Shown here one piece after another: positions 25,791-34,147 of a stretch of 64,000 bases of DNA (position 1 is its first letter; every line of letters begins with the position of its first letter). The DNA lies in assembly GCF_009498035.1 (NCBI RefSeq), contig NZ_CP034550.1, positions 4,836,001 to 4,900,000 on the forward strand. Reading direction: 5' to 3'. Under the pieces are notes generated by a model. The model saw nothing but the letters and a program-made list of their open reading frames with translations, was not told the DNA's origin and searched no databases. The position numbers and the translations under genes are program-made. This stretch comes from Saccharothrix syringae. GTDB taxonomy: Bacteria; Actinomycetota; Actinomycetes; Mycobacteriales; Pseudonocardiaceae.

Positions 25791-28133
25791 TCAGGCTTGG
25801 CGGCGGTAGGTCTCGGCCAGGTGGTCCTGGAGCCGGGCGTGGCGGAACTGGTAGACCGCGCCGGCCCGGCGCAGCACGCCCCGCCGGTACGCGTCGTCGA
25901 GGAAGGCGTGCACGGCCCACGGCAGCCGGCCGGTCAGCGGCAGCCACAGGCGGGCGAACACCAGCCACTGGCCCCACGCGGTCATGCCGAGCACGTAGCC
26001 GATCCCGCCGCCGAGCCCGCACACGAGCCCCAGCACCAGGCCGTTCAACGGGGTCCAGACGAGGGTGACCCCGAAGATCCGGTCGCCGGGCAGCGCCACC
26101 AGCGCCTGGACGACGAGCCAGGTCAGGCCCATGACGAGGACCGCGAACAGCGGCACGAACAGCACCACCTGGACCAGCACGGTCCTCCGGTTCGCCCGCA
26201 GCAGGCCGGTCGGGCTGCCGGCCGAGCGGACGTCCAGCGGTGCCTCCAGCGCCGTGATCAGCGCGAGCACCGACCCGGCCCCGAGCCCGAAGACGGTGCC
26301 GAACAGCACGGTGTCGACCACCGCGGTCATCGGCGTCACCGGCAGGTCGAGGACCAGCCACTGCGCCACCTTGCGCAGCACCCCGTAGACGCAGCCGACC
26401 AGCGCGCCGAACAGCAGGCCGAGCCTGCCCCGGGCCCGCACCCGCGCCCACCCCGGCTCCGGCCGGCCGCGCAGCCGCAGCCGGACCCGGACCGGTTCCA
26501 GCGGTTGACCGCCGACCACGTGCCCGTGCGCCAGCCCGAACCCGAGGCCCGCGACCAGCCCGACCATGACCGCGAGCGCGGGCATCCGCACGGCCGACAC
26601 GTCCACCAGCGCGCCCTCCACCAGCATGTCCGTCAGGCTCACCACGGCGCAGACGACGAACCCGACCACCAGCGCCCTGGTCGCCCGGCCCGTGGAGGTG
26701 CCCAGCCGCCACCAGGCCAGGTCGTAGGTGCCGAGCCGGTGCAGGTGGTCGGCGAGGTGGCCGAGCCACCGCCGGGTGCGGTCGACGTCGGGGGTCCGGT
26801 CGGCGCCGGGGTCCTGGTAGACGGCGGGCACGAAACCGGCGAGCAGGTGCCGCTCGATCGACTCCCGCGTGCCGAACCGGTCCGCGTCGAGCAGGTCCGC
26901 CGGGTCGTGGTCGGGCGTGTCGCTGTAGATCCGGCGGGCGAGCGACACCATCAGCGGCGTGGTCAGCACGGCCGCGAGGGCGCCGCCCGGGTGCCGGCGC
27001 ACCTCGTCGAGGACCGGTTGCCACGCGTTGCCGGCACGCCCGGTCTTGCGGGTGGTCCGGGGCAGGTAGTCGGCCAGGTCGTCCGCGGTGAGGTCGACCA
27101 GCTCCACCGCGGCGGCCCCGGTGAGCACGTCGGTGGCGTCGACCGCCGCGCGGTACTCGTCGACCCGGCTGGTCAGCAGCATCGGCAGGGTGGTGGCGTT
27201 CAGCGCGGCCAGCGCCGCCCGGCGCAGCCCGCCCGCCATCTCGTCGAACCCGTCCAACACCGGCAGCACGCGGTGGTCGTCCACCAGCGCCGCCGCCAGC
27301 GTCGACCCGCCGGGGCCGGGCGCGGCCAGGTCCGGGTCGTCGCGCACCAGCTGCTCGGCCAGCCAGTCCCGCAGGCCGGTGCGGGTCGGGTTCCACGAAC
27401 CGAGGCCGAAGATCACCGGGACCGGGTCGTCCGGGCCGCGGGCGTCCAGCAGGCCGAGGACGAACCGGGTGGTCAGGACCGTCTTGCCGGCACCGGCCCG
27501 GCCGAGCACCACCAGCCGGCAGGACGGGATCCGCCGGTAGGTGCCCACGACCTGGTCGAGCCGCCCGCCCAGGTCCAGCCGCGGCGCGGTCTCGCCGGGG
27601 CCTGCCATGCCGATGTTGGCCCAGCTGTCCTGGAGGGGGGCGGGCGCCGGGCGCCAGCGGACCGGCAGCGGCACGGGGTCGTGGACCTGCCGCTGCTCCT
27701 CCTCCCGCCGCCAGCGGGCGCGCACCGAGTGCGCGAGCGCCTTGAGCGCGTTGACCAGCGGGTCGGCGTGCGGGGCCGGCAGGCCGGTGTCGTCGCCGGA
27801 GGGCTGGGCTGCCGGGAGGTCGGACGTGCGCGGCTCAAGGGCCTGGGAGCTGGACGCCCGGGAACCGGGGGTGTGCGGCTCGGTGGCGCTCGGCTCGTCG
27901 GGCACCGGTTCGGCCCGCCCCGCCGCCGCGAACAGCTCGGCGCGCTCGGCCCCGGTCAGCTCCAGCGCGTCGGCCAGTAATCGCAGCGTGCCGACCCGCG
28001 GGTCGCCCCGCTCACCGGTCTCCAGGCCGCGGATGGTGCGCACGCCCAGCTCGGCCCGCTGGGCCAGGCCCTCCTGGCTCAGGCCGGCCCGTTGCCGCCA
28101 CTGCCGCAGCAGCACGCCGAACCGGCTCGCCAC
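25791..28133 (-). CDS. XRE-NACHT NTPase with C-terminal membrane domain
   Basis: A 780-residue protein. An N-terminal XRE-type helix-turn-helix (QRAGLSQEGLAQRAELGVRT then IRGLETGE) is followed by a Pro-rich linker. A NACHT ATPase follows with P-loop VVLGRAGAGKTVLTTRFVL, Walker B VLPVLDGFDEMAGG and sensor LPMLLTSRVDEYR. About 200 residues with several hydrophobic helices (from VVGFVVCAVVSLTDML on) follow, and the end is a winged-helix-like YQFRHARLQDHLAETYRRQA. GTG 28133 has GAGGGGG at good spacing and removes an unrelated N-terminal extension. Proteins of this design are thought to be intracellular sensors, some antiphage. Confidence 0.85.
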   Translation of the reverse strand: MASRFGVLLRQWRQRAGLSQEGLAQRAELGVRTIRGLETGERGDPRVGTLRLLADALELTGAERAELFAAAGRAEPVPDEPSATEPHTPGSRASSSQALEPRTSDLPAAQPSGDDTGLPAPHADPLVNALKALAHSVRARWRREEEQRQVHDPVPLPVRWRPAPAPLQDSWANIGMAGPGETAPRLDLGGRLDQVVGTYRRIPSCRLVVLGRAGAGKTVLTTRFVLGLLDARGPDDPVPVIFGLGSWNPTRTGLRDWLAEQLVRDDPDLAAPGPGGSTLAAALVDDHRVLPVLDGFDEMAGGLRRAALAALNATTLPMLLTSRVDEYRAAVDATDVLTGAAAVELVDLTADDLADYLPRTTRKTGRAGNAWQPVLDEVRRHPGGALAAVLTTPLMVSLARRIYSDTPDHDPADLLDADRFGTRESIERHLLAGFVPAVYQDPGADRTPDVDRTRRWLGHLADHLHRLGTYDLAWWRLGTSTGRATRALVVGFVVCAVVSLTDMLVEGALVDVSAVRMPALAVMVGLVAGLGFGLAHGHVVGGQPLEPVRVRLRLRGRPEPGWARVRARGRLGLLFGALVGCVYGVLRKVAQWLVLDLPVTPMTAVVDTVLFGTVFGLGAGSVLALITALEAPLDVRSAGSPTGLLRANRRTVLVQVVLFVPLFAVLVMGLTWLVVQALVALPGDRIFGVTLVWTPLNGLVLGLVCGLGGGIGYVLGMTAWGQWLVFARLWLPLTGRLPWAVHAFLDDAYRRGVLRRAGAVYQFRHARLQDHLAETYRRQA

Positions 28134-28306
28134 ACCCGCCCCCTCAGCACCGCCCACCCGGACGCACACCCCGTCAACGATCAGGCACACTCGGTTGACA
28201 TACCGGCGGAATGCATCTTAAGCGCAAAGTTTCGGCCAGCCCGGCATTTCCGGCCCTCCCACCCGCGGCACGGGTGCGGCCGCCGCGAGGTCCACCGACC
28301 GGGGGA

Positions 28307-29281
28307 CTACCGGCGCAGGGTGCTGCTGGGCGCGTGGCCGTAGGCGTCGCGGTAGGTGACGGCGAACCGGCCCGCGTTGGCGAAGCCCCAGCGCGTCGCG
28401 ACGGCGGTGACGGTGACGCCGTCCCCGGGCGTGGCGTCGCGCAGCTCCTGGTGGGCGCCCGAGAGGCGGACCCGGCGCAGGTAGGCCATCGGCGTGATGC
28501 CGAGGTGGCGGTGGAAGGCGTACTGCAGCGCCCGCGCCGTGACGAAGGCCGCGGCGGCGATCTCGGTCAGGGTGAGGTCGCGACCGGGGTCGGCCTCGAT
28601 GAACGCGATGGCGCGCCGCACGGTGGCCGGGTGGGCGTCGCGGCTCTCCCCGGTGGTCGGGGCGGAGGGGGCGGTGTCCGCGAAGACCGCCAGCGCGGTC
28701 GCGGCGAGCAGCCGCGCGACGGACGTGGCCACCAGCGGGGAGACGGTGGTCTCGCGGTCCGACAGCAGGTCGTTGACGAAGCGGGCGGTCCGCTGCCACT
28801 GGCGGACCTGGCCGGGCTCGGGCCCGCGCGCCGACGGCCGCCACGGCCGGTCGACCTCGCCGGCCAGTTCGCGCAGCAGCGACTCCGGCAGGACGGTGGT
28901 CGAGTTGGCCGCGTTCCCGGTCTCGCAGGTCCAGTCGGCCTGCGGGCAGGTCGCGACGAAGACGTCGCCGGGCCCGTACCGCGCGGTGGCCCGCCCGTGC
29001 TCGACGCCCACCGGGCCGCCGGCGACCGAGGTGATCATCACCTCGTCCTCCCGGGCGGTGACGGTCAGGTCGACCTCCGCGGACAGCGTGATCGCGCTCG
29101 AACTGCACCCGTCGTCGTCGACCCGGACGACCCCCACCGCCCAGTCGCCGCCGGCGGGGTGGCCGACGCTGAGCCGGCCGGCGCCGTGGGCCCGGTCGAA
29201 GTACTCGCGCACCTCCGCCCGGCCGAACGCGCCCGAACCGCTGTACTCGGTGTGGCGGGGTAGGGCCGGCGCGCTGCTCAT
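28307..29281 (-). CDS. AraC-family transcriptional regulator
   Basis: A 324-residue protein. The N-terminal AraC-binding/cupin-like domain contains VDLTVTAREDEVMITSVAGG and YGPGDVFVATCPQADWTCET. The C-terminal domain has two helix-turn-helix motifs (LTEIAAAAFVTARALQYAFH and VTAVATRWGFANAGRFAVTY), with the conserved PMAYLRRVRLSGAHQEL helix between them. This is the AraC/XylS arrangement often controlling catabolic or stress genes. No obvious target gene is next to it; the divergent small gene begins 260 bp away. Confidence 0.85.
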   Translation of the reverse strand: MSSAPALPRHTEYSGSGAFGRAEVREYFDRAHGAGRLSVGHPAGGDWAVGVVRVDDDGCSSSAITLSAEVDLTVTAREDEVMITSVAGGPVGVEHGRATARYGPGDVFVATCPQADWTCETGNAANSTTVLPESLLRELAGEVDRPWRPSARGPEPGQVRQWQRTARFVNDLLSDRETTVSPLVATSVARLLAATALAVFADTAPSAPTTGESRDAHPATVRRAIAFIEADPGRDLTLTEIAAAAFVTARALQYAFHRHLGITPMAYLRRVRLSGAHQELRDATPGDGVTVTAVATRWGFANAGRFAVTYRDAYGHAPSSTLRR

Positions 29282-29542
29282 CGGGCCTTCTTCGGTAGGA
29301 CGGCACCCGTGTCGTCACCGATGCATCAGGGGAAGGTACCCACCGCCGGCACCCGGCAAACCCACCCGGGGGCGAAATCGGGCCGGCGGTTGCGGCGACA
29401 CCGCCGGGTTCGCGGTCACCGGTCCCGCCGCCGCCCGAGGGGCCCACCGCCCGCCGCGCCCTCCCACCAGCGGTGTGCAGGTGCCCCGACGGGCGCATAA
29501 CCTGGCCGTGGAGCGAAGGACCGTGAGCGAACGGATACCGCC

Positions 29543-29764
29543 ATGGACGTCATTGACGGGGTGAGCACGGGGGACGTCCACGAGCCCGGTGACCGGGAGC
29601 GGTCGGTGTTCATCGCCCAGGCCGCGGCCAAGGCCGCGGCGGCGGAGGACTGGGCGTACCGGCACGCGGAGCTGGCCGATCGCGCGTACTCGATCGCGGT
29701 CGAGGCGGAGCGGCGCGCGCTCCGGCGGGCCGAAGCGCGCGGGGCGGGTGCCCGGGCGGACTGA
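29543..29764 (+). CDS. Small Ala-rich helical protein
   Basis: A 73-residue protein with a 45-residue charged Ala-rich helix (FIAQAAAKAAAAEDWAYRHA then ELADRAYSIAVEAERRALRR). No family is recognised. The start ATG 29543 has no strong Shine-Dalgarno sequence, but CATAAC at 29497-29502 could serve as a -10. It could be a nucleoid- or membrane-associated small protein. A chance open frame in G+C-rich DNA is possible. Confidence 0.4.
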   Translation: MDVIDGVSTGDVHEPGDRERSVFIAQAAAKAAAAEDWAYRHAELADRAYSIAVEAERRALRRAEARGAGARAD

Positions 29765-29928
29765 GGTCGGGTCCGCCCGGCGCGTTTCGCTTTTCGGCCA
29801 GGTCCGGTACGCGGTGTTCGTTCCGGGCATGTCCGAGGCACCCGCCACCGCGCGACAGTGTTCCTGGCGCTGTCTCGTCGCATGGTCGAAACCACGGCCC
29901 TCGGGGCAACGGAAACCGGGAGCACGTG

Positions 29929-30741
29929 ATGGCAGGACACGACGTAGTGGTGATCGGCGCGTCCGCCGGCGGCCTCACGGCCTTGCGGCGGCTGCTGGCC
30001 GACCTGCCCGCGGGCCTCCCGGCCTCGGTGCTGGTCGTGGTGCACACGACCGACCGGACCAGGTCGCGGCTGGCCGAGGTCCTGGCCGACCAGGGCCGGC
30101 TGCCCGCGGCCTACGCCGTACCGGGCCAACGCCTGACCCGCGGCCTGCTCACCGTCGCACCGCCGGGGCAGCACCTGGTCGTCACCGCCGACGACACCCT
30201 GCGCCTGACCCGCGGCCCGCTGGTGCACCGCACCCGGCCCGCCGTCGACCCGCTGCTGAACAGCGCCGCCGAGGTCTGCGGCCCCCGGGTGCTCGCCGTG
30301 GTCCTGTCCGGCCTGCTCCAGGACGGCGCCGAGGGCGCCGCCGCGGTGGCCGCCGCCGGTGGCGCGGTCCTCGTCCAGGACCCGGCCGACGCCCACAGCC
30401 CGGACATGCCCCGCGCGACCCTGGCGCGGGTGCCCCACGCCGGGGTCCGACCCGCCGCCCGGCTGGGCTCCGCCATCGCCGACCTCGTCGGCGCGGTGCC
30501 CCCCGAGGTCGCCCGGCGTGCCGAGCAGGCCGAGGACGTCGAGGAAGCGCTGCGACTGGCGGTGTCGCAGCTGCGCACGCACGCCGCCGCCCAGTACCGC
30601 CTCCAACGGCGGTTCGACGACACCGGGCCCCTCGTCGCCCGGTTCGTGGCCCGCGCGGCCCGCGCGCAGCAGGCCGCGGACCTCATCGCGAGCCAGGTCG
30701 TGCCCCTGTACCAACCGCGGCGCGTGGACAAGCCGGCCTGA
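29929..30741 (+). CDS. CheB-type methylesterase-like protein (stand-alone)
   Basis: A 270-residue protein with the CheB catalytic-domain pattern. Ser is in VVIGASAGGLTALRRLLADL, His follows in VVVHTTDRTRSRLAEVL, the PPGQHLVV and RPAVDPLLNSAA motifs come next, and the Asp region is LSGLLQDGAEGAAAVAAAGG. The N-terminal receiver domain of chemotaxis CheB is missing, and a C-terminal helical tail (RRAEQAEDVEEALRLAVSQL) is added. Such proteins in non-motile actinomycetes have no known chemotaxis partner. Start ATG 29929; a GTG directly before it is possible. Confidence 0.8.
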   Translation: MAGHDVVVIGASAGGLTALRRLLADLPAGLPASVLVVVHTTDRTRSRLAEVLADQGRLPAAYAVPGQRLTRGLLTVAPPGQHLVVTADDTLRLTRGPLVHRTRPAVDPLLNSAAEVCGPRVLAVVLSGLLQDGAEGAAAVAAAGGAVLVQDPADAHSPDMPRATLARVPHAGVRPAARLGSAIADLVGAVPPEVARRAEQAEDVEEALRLAVSQLRTHAAAQYRLQRRFDDTGPLVARFVARAARAQQAADLIASQVVPLYQPRRVDKPA

Positions 30742-30780
30742 GCCGCACCCCGCGCGGACGTCGGGACGGGACCCGCCCGT

Positions 30781-32105
30781 TCACCGCTGAACCGCGGCGC
30801 GGGCCCCTTGGCGCGATTCCGCTCGGCCGGCACCACCGCGGCGTTGACCAGCCGCGAGCCCGGCACCCCGCCGTCCCAGGAGAGGCCCTTGGTCACCCGG
30901 ACGGCGTCCGCGGTGTCGAGGCGGTCGGGCAGGCGGAGGCGGGACTCGCCGGTGAGCGACGCGCGGGCCGGTGCCCCCAGCAGGTCGTCGGCGCCCGCCG
31001 CGTCCGGCCCGGCCCGCTCGGGGACGCGGGAATCGTCGGCGATCGCGGCCGACCCGGTCCGGATCGGGCCGGCCGGCTCGACCCGGACGGGCGGTGAGAG
31101 GTCCGCGTCGCCCGCGAGCCTCCCGGCCGGCTCCTCGCCGGCCGCGCGGTCCACCCGGACGGCGAGTTCCACCGCGGTGGCCCGCCTGCCCTCGCCCGAT
31201 CCCGGGTGCGGTCGAGATGGCGGTGCAGGCGTTCGGCACGACCGCCGGCGGCAGGATCGTGCGGCCTCGTTCGAGGCCGTCGATCCGCACGCCGACGGGG
31301 ACGCGTCCGTCTTCGACGACCTCGGTGGAGGTGGTCGCGCCCGAGGTCCTTGGCCACCTCGGCCACGGCCAGGACCGCGTCGACGACGTCCTCGCCCCGC
31401 GCACGCCGCGTCGAAGCGGGGCTCGGGGGCGAGGTCGCGGTCGAGCGGGGTGAGCAGGGTCAGGGCGAACTGCCGGACCTTGCCGCCGGTGGTCTGCTCG
31501 GCGGTCTCGCGCAGCAGGTCGACCGCGAGCCCCGGGCCGGACTCCTGGACCAGCCGGACGAGCGTGGTGCGGCCCAGTTCGCTGATCCCGGTGTCGCCGA
31601 GGAACACCCGCACTCCAGGCCCTCCCACGGCCAGGCACGCCGCGGGGCGAGGTACCGCCGGGCCGCCCACGTGTCCGGGCGCGCTCGTCGACCACCTCGT
31701 CGAACCCGTCGACCAGCACCAGCCACGGCACCCCGGGCACCGGGGGAGCGCCCAGCAGTTCCACCAGGGCGTGTGGTCGAGCCACGCCGCGGCCGCCCGG
31801 GCGGCGACCCGGTGGACCAGGCTCGACCTGCCCGCGCCGGGGTCGACCAGCTCCGCGCAGGTCAGCACCACGTCGGGGGCGACGAACACGCCCAGGCCCT
31901 CGCCGTGCGCGGTGCGGATCGCCGCGGTGGCCTCGTGCGGCGCCCGGTACAGCGGGTCGGGCGCCACGCCGTCGCCGGTGCGCCGGGTCAGGTGCGGGTG
32001 GTGGATGTCCCGCGCCCGGACCACGTACTCGGCGACGCCCGCGAAGTCGTTGGTGCGCACCGGCCGGACCCGGACCGCCGGCCGCCGCCGGGTGGCCGGT
32101 TCCAC
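30781..32105 (-). pseudogene. Decayed NACHT/STAND NTPase gene
   Basis: Fragments of a NACHT ATPase appear in changing minus-strand frames. A P-loop-like DPGAGRSSLVHRVAARAAAA follows VVLTCAELV. Walker B VPWLVLVDGFDEVVDE is in another frame. VFLGDTGISELGRTTLVRLV and LRETAEQTTGGKVRQFALTL return to the first frame, then FDAACAG leads into further frame changes. At least three frameshifts prevent a full product, and the canonical Lys of the P-loop is Arg. The region ends against the first promoter of the biosynthetic cluster, so the cluster's left border abuts decayed DNA. Confidence 0.65.
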
Positions 32106-32138
32106 ACCGGACCGCGGGCCCGCGCGGCTGTCCCCCGG

Positions 32139-32199
32139 TGGCCACGTCCGCCAGGGGCCAGGGCGGTGGCTGTGCGGGCGCGCGGGCGTCTGCCAGGGT
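32139..32199 (+). promoter_or_regulatory. Cluster promoter A: 22-bp box plus extended -10
   Basis: The box at 32139-32160 begins TGGCCACGTCCGCC and ends GGGGCCA, with inverted arms TGGCC/GGCCA 12 bp apart. Exactly 30 bp later comes TGCCAGGGT (32191-32199), an extended -10 (TGn plus CAGGGT). The expected -35 is poor, as in activator-dependent promoters. It lies 26 bp before the ATG of the first SDR gene. The same layout occurs at 36502, 42589 and 49998. Confidence 0.75.
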
Positions 32200-32224
32200 C
32201 GTGTCGGACCGTGGAGGGGAATTC

Positions 32225-32983
32225 ATGACCGGACGCGCGGCGCTGGTGACGGGTGCGGGCAGGGGTATCGGGCGGGCGGTGGCCGAGCGCCTGGCCGACC
32301 GCGGCGCGGTGGTGGCGGTGCACTACCGGCACGACGACGCCTCGGCCGCGGAGGTGGTGGCGACCATCGCCGCGCGTGGCGGCCGGGCCTTCCCGGTGCG
32401 CGCCGACCTGGCCGGACCGGACGGGGTGGACACCCTGTTCGCCGGGCTGGAGGCCGGGTTGCGCGAGCACGTCGGCGAGGTCGCGCTGGACGTGCTGGTG
32501 AACAACGCGGGCATCGGCTGCCCGGGCGAGGTCGAGCAGCTGACGCCGGAGCGGTTCGACCGGGCCTTCGCCGTCAACGTGCGCGCCCCGGTGTTCATCG
32601 TGCAGCGCGCGTTGCCGCTGATGCGCCGCGGCGGGCGGATCGTGAACATCTCCTCGCTGGCCACCAGGGTCGCCCACCCGCGGATCATCGGCTACGCCAT
32701 GACCAAGGGCGCGCTCGACGTGTTCGGCCGCACCCTCGCCGAGCACCTGGGGCCGCGCGGCATCACGGTCAACACCGTGTCGCCCGGCCTGGTGGACACC
32801 GACTTCCACGGCGACCGGTTCCGCGGCGACCCGCGCGCCGCGGCGGACGCCGTCGCCGACACCGCGCTGGGGCGGATGGGGCAGCCGGGCGACGTGGCCG
32901 ACGTCGTCGACTTCCTCACCTCCGAGCGGGCGCGGTGGATCACCGGTGAACGACTCGAAACCGCGGGCGGCACGCACCTGTGA
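32225..32983 (+). CDS. Short-chain dehydrogenase/reductase (FabG-like)
   Basis: A 252-residue classical SDR. The cofactor motif is ALVTGAGRGIGRAVAERLAD (TGxxxGIG), followed by NNAGIG. The catalytic Ser is in IVNISSLATR and the Y-x-x-x-K in GYAMTKGALDVF. The HYRHDDAS region after beta-2 suggests NADPH preference. It ends with the usual dimer-forming tail WITGERLETAGG. ATG 32225 has GGAGGGG upstream and lies just after promoter A, so it opens the SDR-KAS III-desulfurase operon. The likely role is reducing a keto intermediate. Confidence 0.85.
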   Translation: MTGRAALVTGAGRGIGRAVAERLADRGAVVAVHYRHDDASAAEVVATIAARGGRAFPVRADLAGPDGVDTLFAGLEAGLREHVGEVALDVLVNNAGIGCPGEVEQLTPERFDRAFAVNVRAPVFIVQRALPLMRRGGRIVNISSLATRVAHPRIIGYAMTKGALDVFGRTLAEHLGPRGITVNTVSPGLVDTDFHGDRFRGDPRAAADAVADTALGRMGQPGDVADVVDFLTSERARWITGERLETAGGTHL

Positions 32984-33008
32984 CCGCACCGCCCGAAGAG
33001 AGGACGCC

Positions 33009-34043
33009 ATGCGCCTGAACGACATCTACCTGGACGCGATCGGGGTCCGCCTCGGCCGGTCGGTCGACCTCGCCGACGCCGTGGCCGACGGCCGCTACGA
33101 CGCCAACGAGTACACCGCCAACGGTCTGCTGCGCGCCGTGGTGGCCGACGACGGGGAGTTCGCCCCCGACATGGCCGTCACGGCGGTGGAGCGGGCGATG
33201 GCCCGCAGCCAGGTCGGCCCGGAGGCGGTGCGGATGATCCTGCACGCCAGCATCTACTTCCAGGGCCAGGACATGTGGACCCCGGCGTCCTACATCCAGC
33301 AGCACACCATCGGCGGCGCGGCGCCGTCGGTCGACGTCGACCAGAAGTCCAACGGCGGCATGGCCGCGCTCGGCCTGGGCACCACCTTCCTGTCCGCGTG
33401 CGACGACGACGCCGCAGTGCTGATCACCACGTGCGACAAGTTCTGCCTGCCCGGCTGGGACCGGTTCCGCAGCGAGACCGGCACCGTGCTCGGCGACGGC
33501 GCCACCGCCACCGTGCTGACCCGCCGCCCCGGCTTCGCGCGCGTGCTGTCCGTGGTGATGACCGCCGACCCGACGCTGGAGGAGATGTACCGGGGTGACG
33601 GCCTGCGCACCACGCCGGCACCCGGCGACCGGCCGCTGGACCTGCGCACCCGCAAGCAGCGGTACATGCGCCGGCGGCTGCGCGAGCTGGACGAGATCTC
33701 GCTGCGCATCGCGCGCGGCGTGGGCGACTCCGTGGTCCAGGCGCTCGACGAGGCCAAGGTCGAGCTCGACGACGTCAAGCGCGTGGTGCTGCCCAACGTG
33801 GGCCTGACGGTGCGCTGGTGGGGTCTGCTGAAGGAAATGGGCGTGGGCCCGGAACGCACCACCTGGGACTTCGGCCGCAATATCGGGCACCTCGGTGCGG
33901 GCGACCAGTTCAACGGTCTGCACCACCTGGTCGTCGACCGGGCGCTGGAACCGGGTGACCGGGTGGTGCTCGCGGGCAGCGGTCACGGTTTCAACTGGGC
34001 GAGCGCCGTGCTCGAAATCCTGGAGGCGCCCGATTGGCGGTGA
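33009..34043 (+). CDS. KAS III-like acyltransferase with altered Ser/Asn/His triad
   Basis: A 344-residue thiolase-fold protein aligned to FabH-type enzymes over its length. The nucleophile position in VDQKSNGGMAALGLG is Ser114 instead of Cys. The usual catalytic His (PHQAN) is Asn263 in VLPNVGLTVRW, and the usual Asn (GNTS) is His294 in RNIGHLGAGDQ. It is therefore unlikely to do a normal decarboxylative Claisen condensation. Relatives with changed triads (CerJ, DpsC type) act as acyltransferases in natural-product pathways. It lies 25 bp after the SDR with a good AGAGGA ribosome binding site. Transfer of an acyl group from the cluster carrier protein is inferred. Confidence 0.8.
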   Translation: MRLNDIYLDAIGVRLGRSVDLADAVADGRYDANEYTANGLLRAVVADDGEFAPDMAVTAVERAMARSQVGPEAVRMILHASIYFQGQDMWTPASYIQQHTIGGAAPSVDVDQKSNGGMAALGLGTTFLSACDDDAAVLITTCDKFCLPGWDRFRSETGTVLGDGATATVLTRRPGFARVLSVVMTADPTLEEMYRGDGLRTTPAPGDRPLDLRTRKQRYMRRRLRELDEISLRIARGVGDSVVQALDEAKVELDDVKRVVLPNVGLTVRWWGLLKEMGVGPERTTWDFGRNIGHLGAGDQFNGLHHLVVDRALEPGDRVVLAGSGHGFNWASAVLEILEAPDWR

Positions 34044-34147
34044 ACGCGGCAATCCGGTTCGGGCAGGAATCCGAGGAAAACGCGACCGTGAATTCCCGAC
34101 GGGCGCCGGACGGCGGTTCCGGGACGCATACCGCGGCGCGTGGAGCA

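Noticed and set aside
25380-27980. Plus-strand open frame of 866 codons opposite the XRE-NACHT gene
   Set aside because: Long open frames are common on the strand opposite G+C-rich genes. The translation is Pro/Arg/His/Gln-rich without domains, while the minus strand has P-loop, Walker B and membrane helices.
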